Below, one piece after another: positions 34,757 to 43,360 of a stretch of 64,000 nt of DNA. How positions within the stretch are numbered: the first letter of the stretch is position 1; every line of letters starts with the position of its first letter. Source of the stretch: JAPLST01 sp964397565. Lineage in GTDB: Bacteria; Auribacterota; UBA3054; JAPLST01. Under the pieces are notes generated by a model. It did not search any database, was not told the origin of the DNA, and worked only from the letters and a program-made list of their open reading frames with translations. The stretch is from positions 55,678-119,677 of the forward strand of contig CAYNJC010000012.1 of NCBI GenBank assembly GCA_964397565.1. The letters are read 5' to 3'. The translations under genes were made by a program, and so were the position numbers.

Positions 34757-37700
34757 ATGATCAAGTATCCATGGAACAAGTTTGTCGCGCTCACCGTTAT
34801 CGTGGCCCCGCTCATAGCTATGCTTTGTGGCGCGACAACCGTTCATTATGTCGATATATTGAATACTGGCCATGACGTGCCGCCCTACACAAACTGGGCG
34901 ACGGCGGCGCTCACTATAGAAGATGCACTGGCACTGACTGCATCGGGAAGTATAGTGCGCGTTGCCGCAGGCATATATCTGCCGACCAGTTCACTAACCA
35001 TTACAAATCCAACCGTACGCGTCGAGAGCGTCAGCGGCGCGGGCAGCACGATGGTGTGTGGCGATGGCACGTTTTCGTTGTTTACCTTCATAGCGCCGGG
35101 CGCTGCAGTCTGCGGCTTCACATTGACCAATGGTGGCGGTTCGAGCGCCGGTGGTGTGTTGGCCGCTGCGGCAAGCACTGTTGAACGTTGCATCGTGACG
35201 GGCAATAACGTACTTGGGAATGGCGGCGGTTTGTTTGCCAACAGTGTTGCCGCGTTGCAGGTCTCTGATTGCATGATTGTTGGCAATAGCGCGGATAACG
35301 GCGGTGGTGTCTATCTGCAGAACGCCGCGGCGTTTGTGCGCAATTCCATCTGCGCTTTTAACAGCGCGCCTGGTAAAGGCGCCGGCATCTATGCCGAAAA
35401 TGCCATGATCGAAAACTGCAGTGTCGTGAGCAACACCGGACAAGGTGTATATCTGCTGCAGGCGCGTGTGTTGAATTCGATTGTGTACGACAACGCCGCG
35501 GAGAACATCGCGGGCACGTCCATTGCGCTCACCAATGTCTGCACCATGCCTGATCCGGGCGCCGGCGGAATTGGTGTGCTGACGAACAATCCGCGCTTTG
35601 TGAGCGCGGGCGGAGATTTCCGCCTGAGGTGTGCATCACCATGTATTGATCTCAGCACGCCGGCAGGTTGGATGACCGCTGCGGTTGATCAATATAGCAG
35701 TCCGCGGGTCAGTGGCGTCGCGCCGGATCTCGGCGCGGCTGAATTTCCCTACCCTTACCTGGACATTACCAGTCATGTGGGTATTGCCAGCGGCCCGACA
35801 AATTGGGTTTCGTTCGATGTTGCCTCACTGCTGTTGAGCGGGACCAATCGTTATAGCATAACGACGAACCTCTATGCGAACGCGCTCACAACCAATCTTG
35901 TTGTTGTCGGCGGGATGTGGGCGGTGAACCTAGCGCAGGGCGCCACCAGTATGTTTCAGGCGGCGCTGGGGTGGCATGCGCCGGAGGTGCCATTGCAGAC
36001 GGGCGCCAATGCTATTGTCGTCTTCGGCACCAATGATGTAGACGGCATCACCAATGACATTCTGATTGTTACCCGCGGCGCCGACGGCACCGGCACACCG
36101 TTTGTGGACATCACGAACGGCACGAGCGCGAGCGTCAACTTTGACGTGACCAGCTATATCATCGGCGGGACGAACTGGCAGATCGCGGGCGGCACGCTGT
36201 GGTGGAGCAACACGCTGGTGGCGGGCGCGACGCAGTTCAGCGCCAGCGGCGCCAACGGCGCGTTCAGCCTTGCGATCAACAATGTGCAGGTGGGCGCGAA
36301 TGTGATCCGCGTGTACGGGACGAACATGCTGGGCGTGTGCGCCGGCGACACAATCATGATCACGCGCGGCGCCGACGGCACGGGCACGCCGTTCGTGGAC
36401 ATCACGAACAGCACGAGCGTGAGCGTCAACTTTGACGTGACCAGCTATGCCATCGGCGGCACGAACTGGCAGATCGCGGGCGGTACCCTGTGGTGGAGCA
36501 ACACGCTGGTGGCGGGCGCGACGCAGTTCAGCGCCAGCGCTATGAACGGCGCGTTCAGCCTTGCGATCAGCAATGTGCAGGTGGGCGCGAATGTGATCCG
36601 CGTGTACGGGACGAACATGCTGGGCGTGTGCGCCGGCGACACAATCATGATCACGCGCGGCGCCGACGGCACGGGCACGCCGTTCGTGGACATCACGAAC
36701 AGCACGAGCGTGAGCGTCAACTTTGACGTGACCAGCTATGCCATCGGCGGCACGAACTGGCAGATCGCGGGCGGTACCCTGTGGTGGAGCAACACGCTGG
36801 TGGCGGGCGCGACGCAGTTCAGCGCCAGCGCTATGAACGGCGCGTTCAGCCTTGCGATCAGCAATGTGCAGGTGGGCGCGAATGTGATCCGCGTGTACGG
36901 GACGAACATGCTGGGCGTGTGCGCCGGCGACACAATCATGATCACGCGCGGCGCCGACGGCACGGGCACGCCGTTCGTGGACATCACGAACAGCACGAGC
37001 GTGAGCGTCAACTTTGACGTGACCAGCTATGCCATCGGCGGCACGAACTGGCAGATCGCGGGCGGTACGCTGTGGTGGAGCAACACGCTAGTGGCGGGCG
37101 CGACGCAGTTCAGCGCCAGCGCTGTGAACGGCGCGTTCAGCCTGTTGATCAACAATGTGCAGGTGGGCGCTAATGTGATCCGCGTGTACGGGACGAACAT
37201 GCTGGGCGTATGCGCCGGCGACACAATCATGATCACGCGCGGCGCCGACGGCACGGGCACGCCGTTCGTGGACATCACGAACAGCACGAGCGTGAGCGTC
37301 AACTTTGACGTGACCAGCTATGCCATCGGCGGCACGAACTGGCAGATCGCGGGCGGTACGCTGTGGTGGAGCAACACGCTAGTGGCGGGCGCGACGCAGT
37401 TCAGCGCCAGCGCTGTGAACGGTGCGTTCGGCCTGTTGATCAACAATGTGCAGGTGGGCGCGAATGTGATCCACGTGTACGGGACGAACATGCTGGGCGT
37501 GTGCGCCGGCGACATGATCACAATCACGCGCGGCGCCGACGGCACCGGCACGCCGTTCGTGGACATCACGAATGGCACGAGCGCGAGCGTCAACTTTGAC
37601 GTGACCAGCCATACCATCGGCGGCACGAACTGGCAGATTGCGGGCGGTACGCTGTGGTGGAGCAACACCCTAGTGGCGGGCGCGACGCAGTTCAGCGCCA

Positions 37701-39184
37701 GCAGCATGAACGGCGCATTCAGCCTGTTGATCAACAATGTGCAGGTGGGCGCGAATGTGATCCGCGTGTACGGGACGAACATGCTGGGCGTGTGCGCCGG
37801 CGACATGATCACGATCACGCGGCAGTCAACAAATGCGCCCGCCATCGAAGTACTGGTCAACTGGCCGCTGCATCTGCAAGCCGGTCAGATTGGCTGGGTT
37901 GAATTCGTTGCGCAAACCGGCGTGCAGTACGGATTGTATACTGCCGCCATGCTGACCAATGGCAGCGGCCCGCTGTCATCGCTGATAGCCACTAACACCG
38001 CTGCAACCTTGGACTTCAGTGTCGCACAGACGCAGGCCGGTGCACAGGGCCCGCTCTTGCTGTATCTTGCGGCGATGGCGGACATGCGCAGCGCGACGCA
38101 GCTGCCGCGCACCAACGTTTTTGTCGCCACAGTTGGGCCGGCGGTACTCAAAGGCAAGCTGCGCTTCTTCCAAATTGTGGAAAGTGATGGTGACATTGCG
38201 GAGGTCTACTACGCCGGCCTTGGCACGCCGCGCATGGAAGGCCGCAGTGTTTTTATCACCGGCGCCGGCGTTGCGGATACGCTGTATCTCAAGGTGACGG
38301 CACCCAAGAAACCGGCGATCTCCGACCGCCGTTTCCCGCTCGATTGGGTCAGTGCCGCGAACCTCAAGTCCATCAAGTGGCATGGCCAAGTTGATGACAT
38401 CCACATCTCGAATGTGCTCAAAACGGTCAAGATCAGTGCCGGTTCACTCGGCTTCGCCTACGATCGCCGTGCGGTCAGCCGTCATGGCTTGCAGGTTGGC
38501 GCCGAACTCAGATCGGTTACAGTCCAGGCGAAAAAAGCCAAGGACGGCACCTGCTATGGCGGCAGCGCGCTGGGCGCGTTCAACGTCGGGCCTGATGCGA
38601 AGGCGAAGGGCTGGATGATGAAGGTCTCCGGCATCTCCTACAAAGGTCTGACCGGCACGGTTTCGACCGTGACGATTGACCTGTGCAGTCACACGCTCAA
38701 AGCCTTGATAACCAAGTTTGCCGATGTCATTGGCACGCGCGTTGTCGTCACCAATGAGATTGGCATGCTGGCTGCCAGATCCGCCAACATCTATGACAGC
38801 TATGTCGTGGCCCACTTCATGAAGACCATCGTGGCGACGGCCAAGAAGGGCTATGCCAGCGGCCTCATTGCCGACAGCCAATTCTACAGCCGTGGCGGCG
38901 ACAAGCAGAGGATCGGCATCCGCGCGATCAAAGCCTATCAGTTCGTGGACGGGCACGCAACCAACAGCAACATCTGCCTGCGCAAGACCATTTTCGCGGC
39001 CGGCATCATCCCGCCCCTGTGCACCAACAACCTGACCAGCACATTTTCGATCAAGACGCTCACACCGAAAGCGGCGCCGTTGCAGGGCGTTTTCTCGAGC
39101 CAGCTCGAGTTTAAGAATCCCCGGTTGCGTCCCGCGCCGGCGGCGCCGAGCTACATCAAGATCATCAATGGCGCCCTGCCCTGA
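34757..39184 (+). CDS. Giant exported beta-helix protein with six near-identical 97-residue repeats
   Basis: 1475 residues. After a signal sequence (FVALTVIVAPLIAMLCGA) comes a right-handed beta-helix with a choice-of-anchor-Q-like end (about residues 40-335; CSVVSNTGQGVYLLQ, SPCIDLSTPAGWM). One diverged unit (about 336-438) precedes six tandem 97-residue repeats (DNA 36074-37819) that begin RGADGTGTPFVDITN and contain WQIAGGTLWWSNTL and NVIRVYGTNMLGVCAGD, probably Ig-like beta-sandwiches. The C-terminal 450 residues are a different Lys-rich beta domain (VDDIHISNVLKTVKIS). A secreted or surface stalk protein is likely. Repeats 2 and 3 appear identical at DNA level. Confidence 0.85.
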   Translation: MIKYPWNKFVALTVIVAPLIAMLCGATTVHYVDILNTGHDVPPYTNWATAALTIEDALALTASGSIVRVAAGIYLPTSSLTITNPTVRVESVSGAGSTMVCGDGTFSLFTFIAPGAAVCGFTLTNGGGSSAGGVLAAAASTVERCIVTGNNVLGNGGGLFANSVAALQVSDCMIVGNSADNGGGVYLQNAAAFVRNSICAFNSAPGKGAGIYAENAMIENCSVVSNTGQGVYLLQARVLNSIVYDNAAENIAGTSIALTNVCTMPDPGAGGIGVLTNNPRFVSAGGDFRLRCASPCIDLSTPAGWMTAAVDQYSSPRVSGVAPDLGAAEFPYPYLDITSHVGIASGPTNWVSFDVASLLLSGTNRYSITTNLYANALTTNLVVVGGMWAVNLAQGATSMFQAALGWHAPEVPLQTGANAIVVFGTNDVDGITNDILIVTRGADGTGTPFVDITNGTSASVNFDVTSYIIGGTNWQIAGGTLWWSNTLVAGATQFSASGANGAFSLAINNVQVGANVIRVYGTNMLGVCAGDTIMITRGADGTGTPFVDITNSTSVSVNFDVTSYAIGGTNWQIAGGTLWWSNTLVAGATQFSASAMNGAFSLAISNVQVGANVIRVYGTNMLGVCAGDTIMITRGADGTGTPFVDITNSTSVSVNFDVTSYAIGGTNWQIAGGTLWWSNTLVAGATQFSASAMNGAFSLAISNVQVGANVIRVYGTNMLGVCAGDTIMITRGADGTGTPFVDITNSTSVSVNFDVTSYAIGGTNWQIAGGTLWWSNTLVAGATQFSASAVNGAFSLLINNVQVGANVIRVYGTNMLGVCAGDTIMITRGADGTGTPFVDITNSTSVSVNFDVTSYAIGGTNWQIAGGTLWWSNTLVAGATQFSASAVNGAFGLLINNVQVGANVIHVYGTNMLGVCAGDMITITRGADGTGTPFVDITNGTSASVNFDVTSHTIGGTNWQIAGGTLWWSNTLVAGATQFSASSMNGAFSLLINNVQVGANVIRVYGTNMLGVCAGDMITITRQSTNAPAIEVLVNWPLHLQAGQIGWVEFVAQTGVQYGLYTAAMLTNGSGPLSSLIATNTAATLDFSVAQTQAGAQGPLLLYLAAMADMRSATQLPRTNVFVATVGPAVLKGKLRFFQIVESDGDIAEVYYAGLGTPRMEGRSVFITGAGVADTLYLKVTAPKKPAISDRRFPLDWVSAANLKSIKWHGQVDDIHISNVLKTVKISAGSLGFAYDRRAVSRHGLQVGAELRSVTVQAKKAKDGTCYGGSALGAFNVGPDAKAKGWMMKVSGISYKGLTGTVSTVTIDLCSHTLKALITKFADVIGTRVVVTNEIGMLAARSANIYDSYVVAHFMKTIVATAKKGYASGLIADSQFYSRGGDKQRIGIRAIKAYQFVDGHATNSNICLRKTIFAAGIIPPLCTNNLTSTFSIKTLTPKAAPLQGVFSSQLEFKNPRLRPAPAAPSYIKIINGALP
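36074..37819 (+). repeat. Six tandem 291-base coding repeats
   Basis: Unit boundaries at 36074, 36365, 36656, 36947, 37238 and 37529. Units 2 and 3 look identical; the others differ at a few codons (for example GTS-A-SVNF versus STS-V-SVNF, and SYIIGG, SYAIGG or SHTIGG). All preserve frame. Confidence 0.92.
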
Positions 39185-39334
39185 ACTTTCGCCATACAGA
39201 ACTGCACGCCGCGGGCGCGGCCGTCCACGCCGCGCTTGGTGCTTCGGCGGTGAAACGTTTGCCGCCCCGGCATCGCCGCCCGACGGCGGCGCGCACAGTT
39301 TCACAGTGGCATTTCAGACACATGCGGGGGGGGC

Positions 39335-39363
39335 TTGACAAATCCTTTTGTTTATGATATATT
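39335..39363 (+). promoter_or_regulatory. Consensus sigma70-type promoter of the Rrf2/metallocluster operon
   Basis: TTGACA (39335-39340), 17-base spacer, TATATT (39358-39363), 26 bases before the Rrf2 start. TATGATAT occurs at 39353-39360, over the -10, and again at 39383-39390, a possible operator pair for autoregulation. The 39185-39334 stretch has G/C hairpins (near 39269-39290) that could end the preceding gene. Confidence 0.82.
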
Positions 39364-39388
39364 AGTAGATCGATTGGATAACTATGAT

Positions 39389-39793
39389 ATGAAACTGACC
39401 ACCCGTAGTGAATATGCCCTGCTTGCCCTCGTGCATCTGGCCCGCCAGGCGGATGCGGGCGTGCTCGTCTCGGTCGAGACGATCGCGGCCGCCCAACGCA
39501 TTCCGGCCAAGTTCCTCGAGTTGCTGATGCTGACCCTCAAGCGCGCCACGATCGTGCGCAGCGCCAAGGGCCGGCACGGCGGCTTTGCCCTGGCCCGGCC
39601 GGCCGCGCGCGTCTCGCTGGCGGAAGTGATCCGTCTCTTTGACGGCGCCCTGGCCCCGACCGAATCGGCCAGCAAGCATTTCTACGAGCCGACCCCGATT
39701 GAGAAGGAGCGCCGCCTGCTGCGGGTGTTTAAGGGCATTCGCGACCAGGTGGCGCGCACGCTCGAACACACCAGCCTGGCCGACGTCCTTTAA
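39389..39793 (+). CDS. Rrf2-family transcriptional regulator without cluster cysteines
   Basis: 134 residues from ATG 39389 (MKLTTRSEYALLALVHLAR), the standard Rrf2 winged-helix start; the open frame extends upstream into the promoter and is cut here. Recognition-helix region IPAKFLELLMLTLKRATIV and wing SAKGRHGGFALARPA are clear, and SLAEVIRLFDGAL is the typical linker helix. IscR and NsrR use three Cys near residue 95-110 to hold an Fe-S cluster; this protein has no cysteine at all. It may sense something else or act as a constitutive repressor. It leads the five-gene operon and probably regulates it. Confidence 0.9.
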   Translation: MKLTTRSEYALLALVHLARQADAGVLVSVETIAAAQRIPAKFLELLMLTLKRATIVRSAKGRHGGFALARPAARVSLAEVIRLFDGALAPTESASKHFYEPTPIEKERRLLRVFKGIRDQVARTLEHTSLADVL

Positions 39794-39836
39794 GTTTTGC
39801 GCGTATATACAAGTAACCATATAGGATAACTACTGT

Positions 39837-40622
39837 ATGATCGACACCATCTCCATCCTCGGCGGCCACGGCCGCGACGGCAACCGCGAACCGGTTGAAC
39901 GCATCGATTTCGCCATGGGCGACGTCGTCAGTATTGTCGGCCCGACCGGTTCGGGCAAGACGACCTTGATCAACGATCTGGAATTGTTCGCCGACGGCAC
40001 CACCCCGACCGGCCGCCGCATCCTGATCAACGGCGTCAAGCCACCGGCCGAGTACCGCGACAATCCGGCCTACAATCCGATCGCCCTGATCACCCAGCAC
40101 ACCACCTTTCTCTCGGATTTGCCGGTCCAGGAGTTCCTCGAGACGCATGCGCGCATCCGCAGCAAGGCCGATCGCGATGTGGTCGGCCTGCTCGACAACA
40201 CGCTGGCATTCGCCAATCAGCTCACCGGCGAGCCGATTCAGACCGGCATGCGCATGACCGAGCTCTCCGGCGGCCAGACCCGCGCGTTGCTGATTGCGGA
40301 CGCCACCATCATCTGCGACACGCCGATCGTCCTGCTTGACGAAGTCGAGAACGCCGGCATTCATCGCACCCGCGCGCTCGAACTCCTGCGCGGCTATCGC
40401 AAAATTTTTATATTCGTCACGCACGATCCGCGCATCGCGCTGCTCTCGGACTTCCGCATCGTCATGAAGACCGGCATGGTCACCGACATTCTGCGGACCG
40501 ACGAGCGCGAGCAACTATACGCGCGCGAAGTCAGCAAGCTTGATGATGCCCTCTGCATTTTGCGCGACAAAATCCGCATGGGCGAACGCTTAACCGGCCA
40601 CCTTTTGGAGGCATTCGCATGA
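39837..40622 (+). CDS. Stand-alone ABC-type ATPase of a putative metallocluster operon
   Basis: 261 residues, soluble. Walker A GPTGSGKT (35-42), Q-loop Gln near 87, signature LSGGQ (143-147), Walker B IVLLDE (164-169) and H-loop THD (195-197) are intact. No permease gene is present; the neighbours are a metallochaperone-type GTPase and a cysteine desulfurase. The size and soluble partners recall SufC, the ATPase of the SUF Fe-S assembly machine, but no SufB or SufD is present. GGATAACTA lies 13 bases before the ATG, exactly as before the Rrf2 gene. The stop overlaps the next start (ATGA). Confidence 0.88.
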   Translation: MIDTISILGGHGRDGNREPVERIDFAMGDVVSIVGPTGSGKTTLINDLELFADGTTPTGRRILINGVKPPAEYRDNPAYNPIALITQHTTFLSDLPVQEFLETHARIRSKADRDVVGLLDNTLAFANQLTGEPIQTGMRMTELSGGQTRALLIADATIICDTPIVLLDEVENAGIHRTRALELLRGYRKIFIFVTHDPRIALLSDFRIVMKTGMVTDILRTDEREQLYAREVSKLDDALCILRDKIRMGERLTGHLLEAFA

Positions 40623-41320
40623 AACTCGCTATTTGCGCCGGCCCGGCGACCACGGGCAAAACATCCGTCTTACGGCATATGATTCGCAAGCTGATCGATG
40701 CCAAGTATCGGCCGGCCTTCCTCAAGATTGACGTGCAATATGCCGAGGAAGACGTCCAGCTCGCCAAGGAATTCGGGATTCCCGCGCGCAAGGTGTATTC
40801 CGGCGAGTTGTGCCCCGACCACTGCAATGTGATGGTCCTCGGCGACGCCCTGGAATGGGCGCACAAGACGAACTGCAATGTCCTGTTGGTCGAGACCGCC
40901 GGCTTGTGTTTACGCTGCTCGCCGTATGTCGACGGCGGGCTCGGCATGGTCGTGCTCGAGGCGACCAGCGGCATGAACCTGCCCTTGAAGGTCGGCCCGA
41001 TGCTGTCGCTGGCGGATGTCGCCGTGGTGACCAAGATTGACCGCGTCTCGCAGGCGGAGCGCGAGGTTTTTCGCGCCCGCATTCAGGATGTCGCGCCGAG
41101 CGTGCGCATCCGCGAAGTCAACGCCATGTACGGCATCGGCATTGATCCGCTGGTGACGATGCTGTATGAGGCGCCCGACGCGCACGACGACATGGAGCTG
41201 CGCGGCAATCCGCCGGTCGGCACCTGCACGATTTGCGTCGGCAAGAAAAACATCGGTTGGCGCGAACATTTTGGCGTCGTCCGCAGTTTGGAAACCGACA
41301 TCTTCTACCAAGGCGAATAG
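40619..41320 (+). CDS. HypB/UreG-like (G3E/SIMIBI) GTPase with extra cysteine pairs
   Basis: 233 residues. P-loop GPATTGKTS is at 8-16, the VETAG switch at 91-95, and TKID at 138-141 is the base-recognition motif. The stretch VETAGLCLRCSPYVDGG followed by ATSGMNLPLKVGPM lines up with HypB/UreG ENVGNLVCPA and VTEGEDKPLK, the nickel-inserting GTPases. Cys pairs C65-PDH-C69, C97-LR-C100 and C203-TI-C206 could bind a metal or cluster. It overlaps the ABC gene by 4 bases and the desulfurase GTG by one base (TAGTG). Likely delivers or inserts a metal or cluster; target protein unknown. Confidence 0.85.
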   Translation: MKLAICAGPATTGKTSVLRHMIRKLIDAKYRPAFLKIDVQYAEEDVQLAKEFGIPARKVYSGELCPDHCNVMVLGDALEWAHKTNCNVLLVETAGLCLRCSPYVDGGLGMVVLEATSGMNLPLKVGPMLSLADVAVVTKIDRVSQAEREVFRARIQDVAPSVRIREVNAMYGIGIDPLVTMLYEAPDAHDDMELRGNPPVGTCTICVGKKNIGWREHFGVVRSLETDIFYQGE

Positions 41321-42486
41321 TGCGCCGCATCTATTTGGATAATGCCGCGACGACACCGCTCGATCCGCGCGTCCTGACGGCCATGCTGCCGTATCTGCAG
41401 ACGCACTTCGGCAATGCGTCGAGCATGCATGTGTTCGGGCGCGAGGCGCGCGAGGCGCTTGAGCAGGCGCGCGCCACCCTCGCGCAGTGCATCGGCGCGG
41501 CGCCGGAAGAGATCATCTTCACCTCCAGCGGCACCGAGGCCAACAATCTGGCGCTCAAGGGCGTCGCCTTTGCCAATGCCGCGCGCGGTCGGCACATTAT
41601 CACCAGCGCGATCGAGCATGACTGCGTGCTGGGCTCGTGCGCCTGGCTGGCCACCCAAGGGTTTGAGATTACGCTGCTGCCGGTGGATCGCTTCGGCAGT
41701 GTCGATGTCGGGCAGTTGGCTGACAGCATGCGTCCCGACACAATCTTGGTCTCGATCATGCATGCCAACAATGAGATCGGGACGCTCCAGCCGCTGGATG
41801 CCCTGGCCGCGGTGTGTCGCGCGCGCGGCGTGTATCTGCACTCGGATGCCTGCCAATCCTTCGGCAAGACGCCGCTGGATGTGCGTCGGCAGCCGGTGGA
41901 TTTGCTCACGCTCAACGCGCACAAGATCTACGGCCCGAAAGGCGTGGGCGCATTGTACTGTCGCAACGGCGTGCGCATCGAGGCCATGCAGCATGGCGGC
42001 GGGCACGAGCGCGGCCTGCGCTCCGCCACCGAGAATGTCGCCGGCATCGTCGGCTTTGCCGCCGCCGCGGCGTTGTGTGGCCAGCTCGCCAGCGAGGAAA
42101 TCCCGCGTCTGCGCCAATGGCGTGACGAGGTCATTGACCTCATCCTGCGCACCATTCCCGGCGCGCATCTGCATGGGCACCCGACGCAGCGCTTGCCCAA
42201 CAATATCAATGTCACGTTCGCCGGCCGCGAAGGCGAGGGCATTCGTCTCTTGCTGGCGCTGGACGAGCTGGGCTTTGCCGTGTCATCCGGCTCGGCCTGC
42301 AGCGCGCACGGCGGCGACAATCCATCCTCGCATGTCTTGAGCGCGCTGGGCCTCAATCCCATTCAAGCGCGCGGCGCCTTGCGGGTCACGCTCGGCCGCA
42401 TGACCACCCGCGACGAGCTGGACGCTTTCCTCGCCGCACTGCCGTCGGTTGTTCAACAATTGCCTTCCATTAACTCGCTTGCCTAA
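41320..42486 (+). CDS. NifS/IscS-type (class I) cysteine desulfurase
   Basis: 388 residues from GTG 41320, which shares its G with the preceding TAG stop; an open frame back to 41233 would overlap the GTPase. IYLDNAATTPLDPRV begins the protein, the PLP lysine is K202 in LNAHKIYGPKGVG, and the sulfur-carrying Cys is C327 in SSGSACSAHGG, on the long flexible loop typical of class I enzymes. It takes sulfur from cysteine for Fe-S cluster assembly. No IscU, SufU or IscA scaffold gene is adjacent; the multi-Cys protein downstream may play that part. Confidence 0.93.
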   Translation: MRRIYLDNAATTPLDPRVLTAMLPYLQTHFGNASSMHVFGREAREALEQARATLAQCIGAAPEEIIFTSSGTEANNLALKGVAFANAARGRHIITSAIEHDCVLGSCAWLATQGFEITLLPVDRFGSVDVGQLADSMRPDTILVSIMHANNEIGTLQPLDALAAVCRARGVYLHSDACQSFGKTPLDVRRQPVDLLTLNAHKIYGPKGVGALYCRNGVRIEAMQHGGGHERGLRSATENVAGIVGFAAAAALCGQLASEEIPRLRQWRDEVIDLILRTIPGAHLHGHPTQRLPNNINVTFAGREGEGIRLLLALDELGFAVSSGSACSAHGGDNPSSHVLSALGLNPIQARGALRVTLGRMTTRDELDAFLAALPSVVQQLPSINSLA

Positions 42487-42495
42487 GGAACTACC

Positions 42496-43239
42496 ATGCC
42501 CTCATCGACCACGAACATTGCACTGCCCGGCCTGGACTGCGGCGCATGCGGCGCCAAGACGTGTGACGAATTTGCCGTCACGCTGCAAACCCGGCCGGAA
42601 CTGCTGAAACGCTGTATTCATTTGAGCGACGCCGCCGTCACCCACAGCGCCACACCGCTGGCCGCGCCCGTGGGCGCGCCCGCGCTTGCCCCGGAAACGA
42701 CGGCGGCCGCCGCCGCGCATAGCTGCGCCGCCTGCGGCACCTGTGCGCCCAAGCAGCCGCGCCAGAAATGGGTTGATTCACTCGGCCGTGACTTTGACTT
42801 CATTCTGGATCTCTTTCCCAACGAGCCCGGGCCGCGCGAGACCATCAAATTGCATAATCCCATGCTGACGCGCGAGATGAACATTCAGGTCGGCGACATT
42901 CTGATCGGCCGCCCGCTGGGCATGTCGTGCGGCTGCCCGATCACGCATTGCGGCGTGGCGACCCAGGTGGATCACCGTACCGGCATCATCGTCTGGTGTG
43001 TCACTGGGCCGCTGAATCCGCGCCAGAAGGGCTTCAAAGACCTCGGCTATTACTCGGCCGAAGCGTATGAAGGTCTCATCACCGAGACGCGCGCCGAACT
43101 GAAAGTGGGCATGCGCTATTGGTTTATGCCGCACAAATGCATGTTGCAGTGGCGCCACAGCGGTTTGGTCAATTTTCTCAACAAGATACCCAAGAGCGGC
43201 ATCTATCAAGTGCGCCTTGAAGGCCTGCTGATCGGCTGA
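42496..43239 (+). CDS. Multi-cysteine Fe-S protein with a CxxCxxxxC domain
   Basis: 247 residues. Cys 15, 18, 23 and 40 fit the 4Fe-4S domain found in RnfB and CODH/ACS corrinoid proteins (DCGACGAKTC...C). A flexible Ala/Pro stretch (50-75) leads to C77-x2-C80-x2-C83, and a conserved C-terminal domain has C145-x-C147-x4-C152, Cys168 and Cys215 in YWFMPHKCMLQWR. The GMSCGCPITHCG segment could hold a second metal site. AAGGA lies 6 bases before the ATG. It ends the Rrf2-led operon and is the likely scaffold or final recipient. The C-terminal domain is not recognised. Confidence 0.8.
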   Translation: MPSSTTNIALPGLDCGACGAKTCDEFAVTLQTRPELLKRCIHLSDAAVTHSATPLAAPVGAPALAPETTAAAAAHSCAACGTCAPKQPRQKWVDSLGRDFDFILDLFPNEPGPRETIKLHNPMLTREMNIQVGDILIGRPLGMSCGCPITHCGVATQVDHRTGIIVWCVTGPLNPRQKGFKDLGYYSAEAYEGLITETRAELKVGMRYWFMPHKCMLQWRHSGLVNFLNKIPKSGIYQVRLEGLLIG

Positions 43240-43360
43240 CGTACGGCCGTCGTCCCGGCGGCGGTGCATGCGCCGCCGGTGGGATTGGCTAGTGCCTTAG
43301 CAGGCGATGCCGGGATCCACATCCGGCGCGCGTAGTAGATTCCCGCCGGACGTGGGTGCC

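Noticed and set aside
36154..37860. Periodic minus-strand frames of 91-180 codons
   Set aside because: Created by the 291-base coding repeats of the giant surface protein read backwards.
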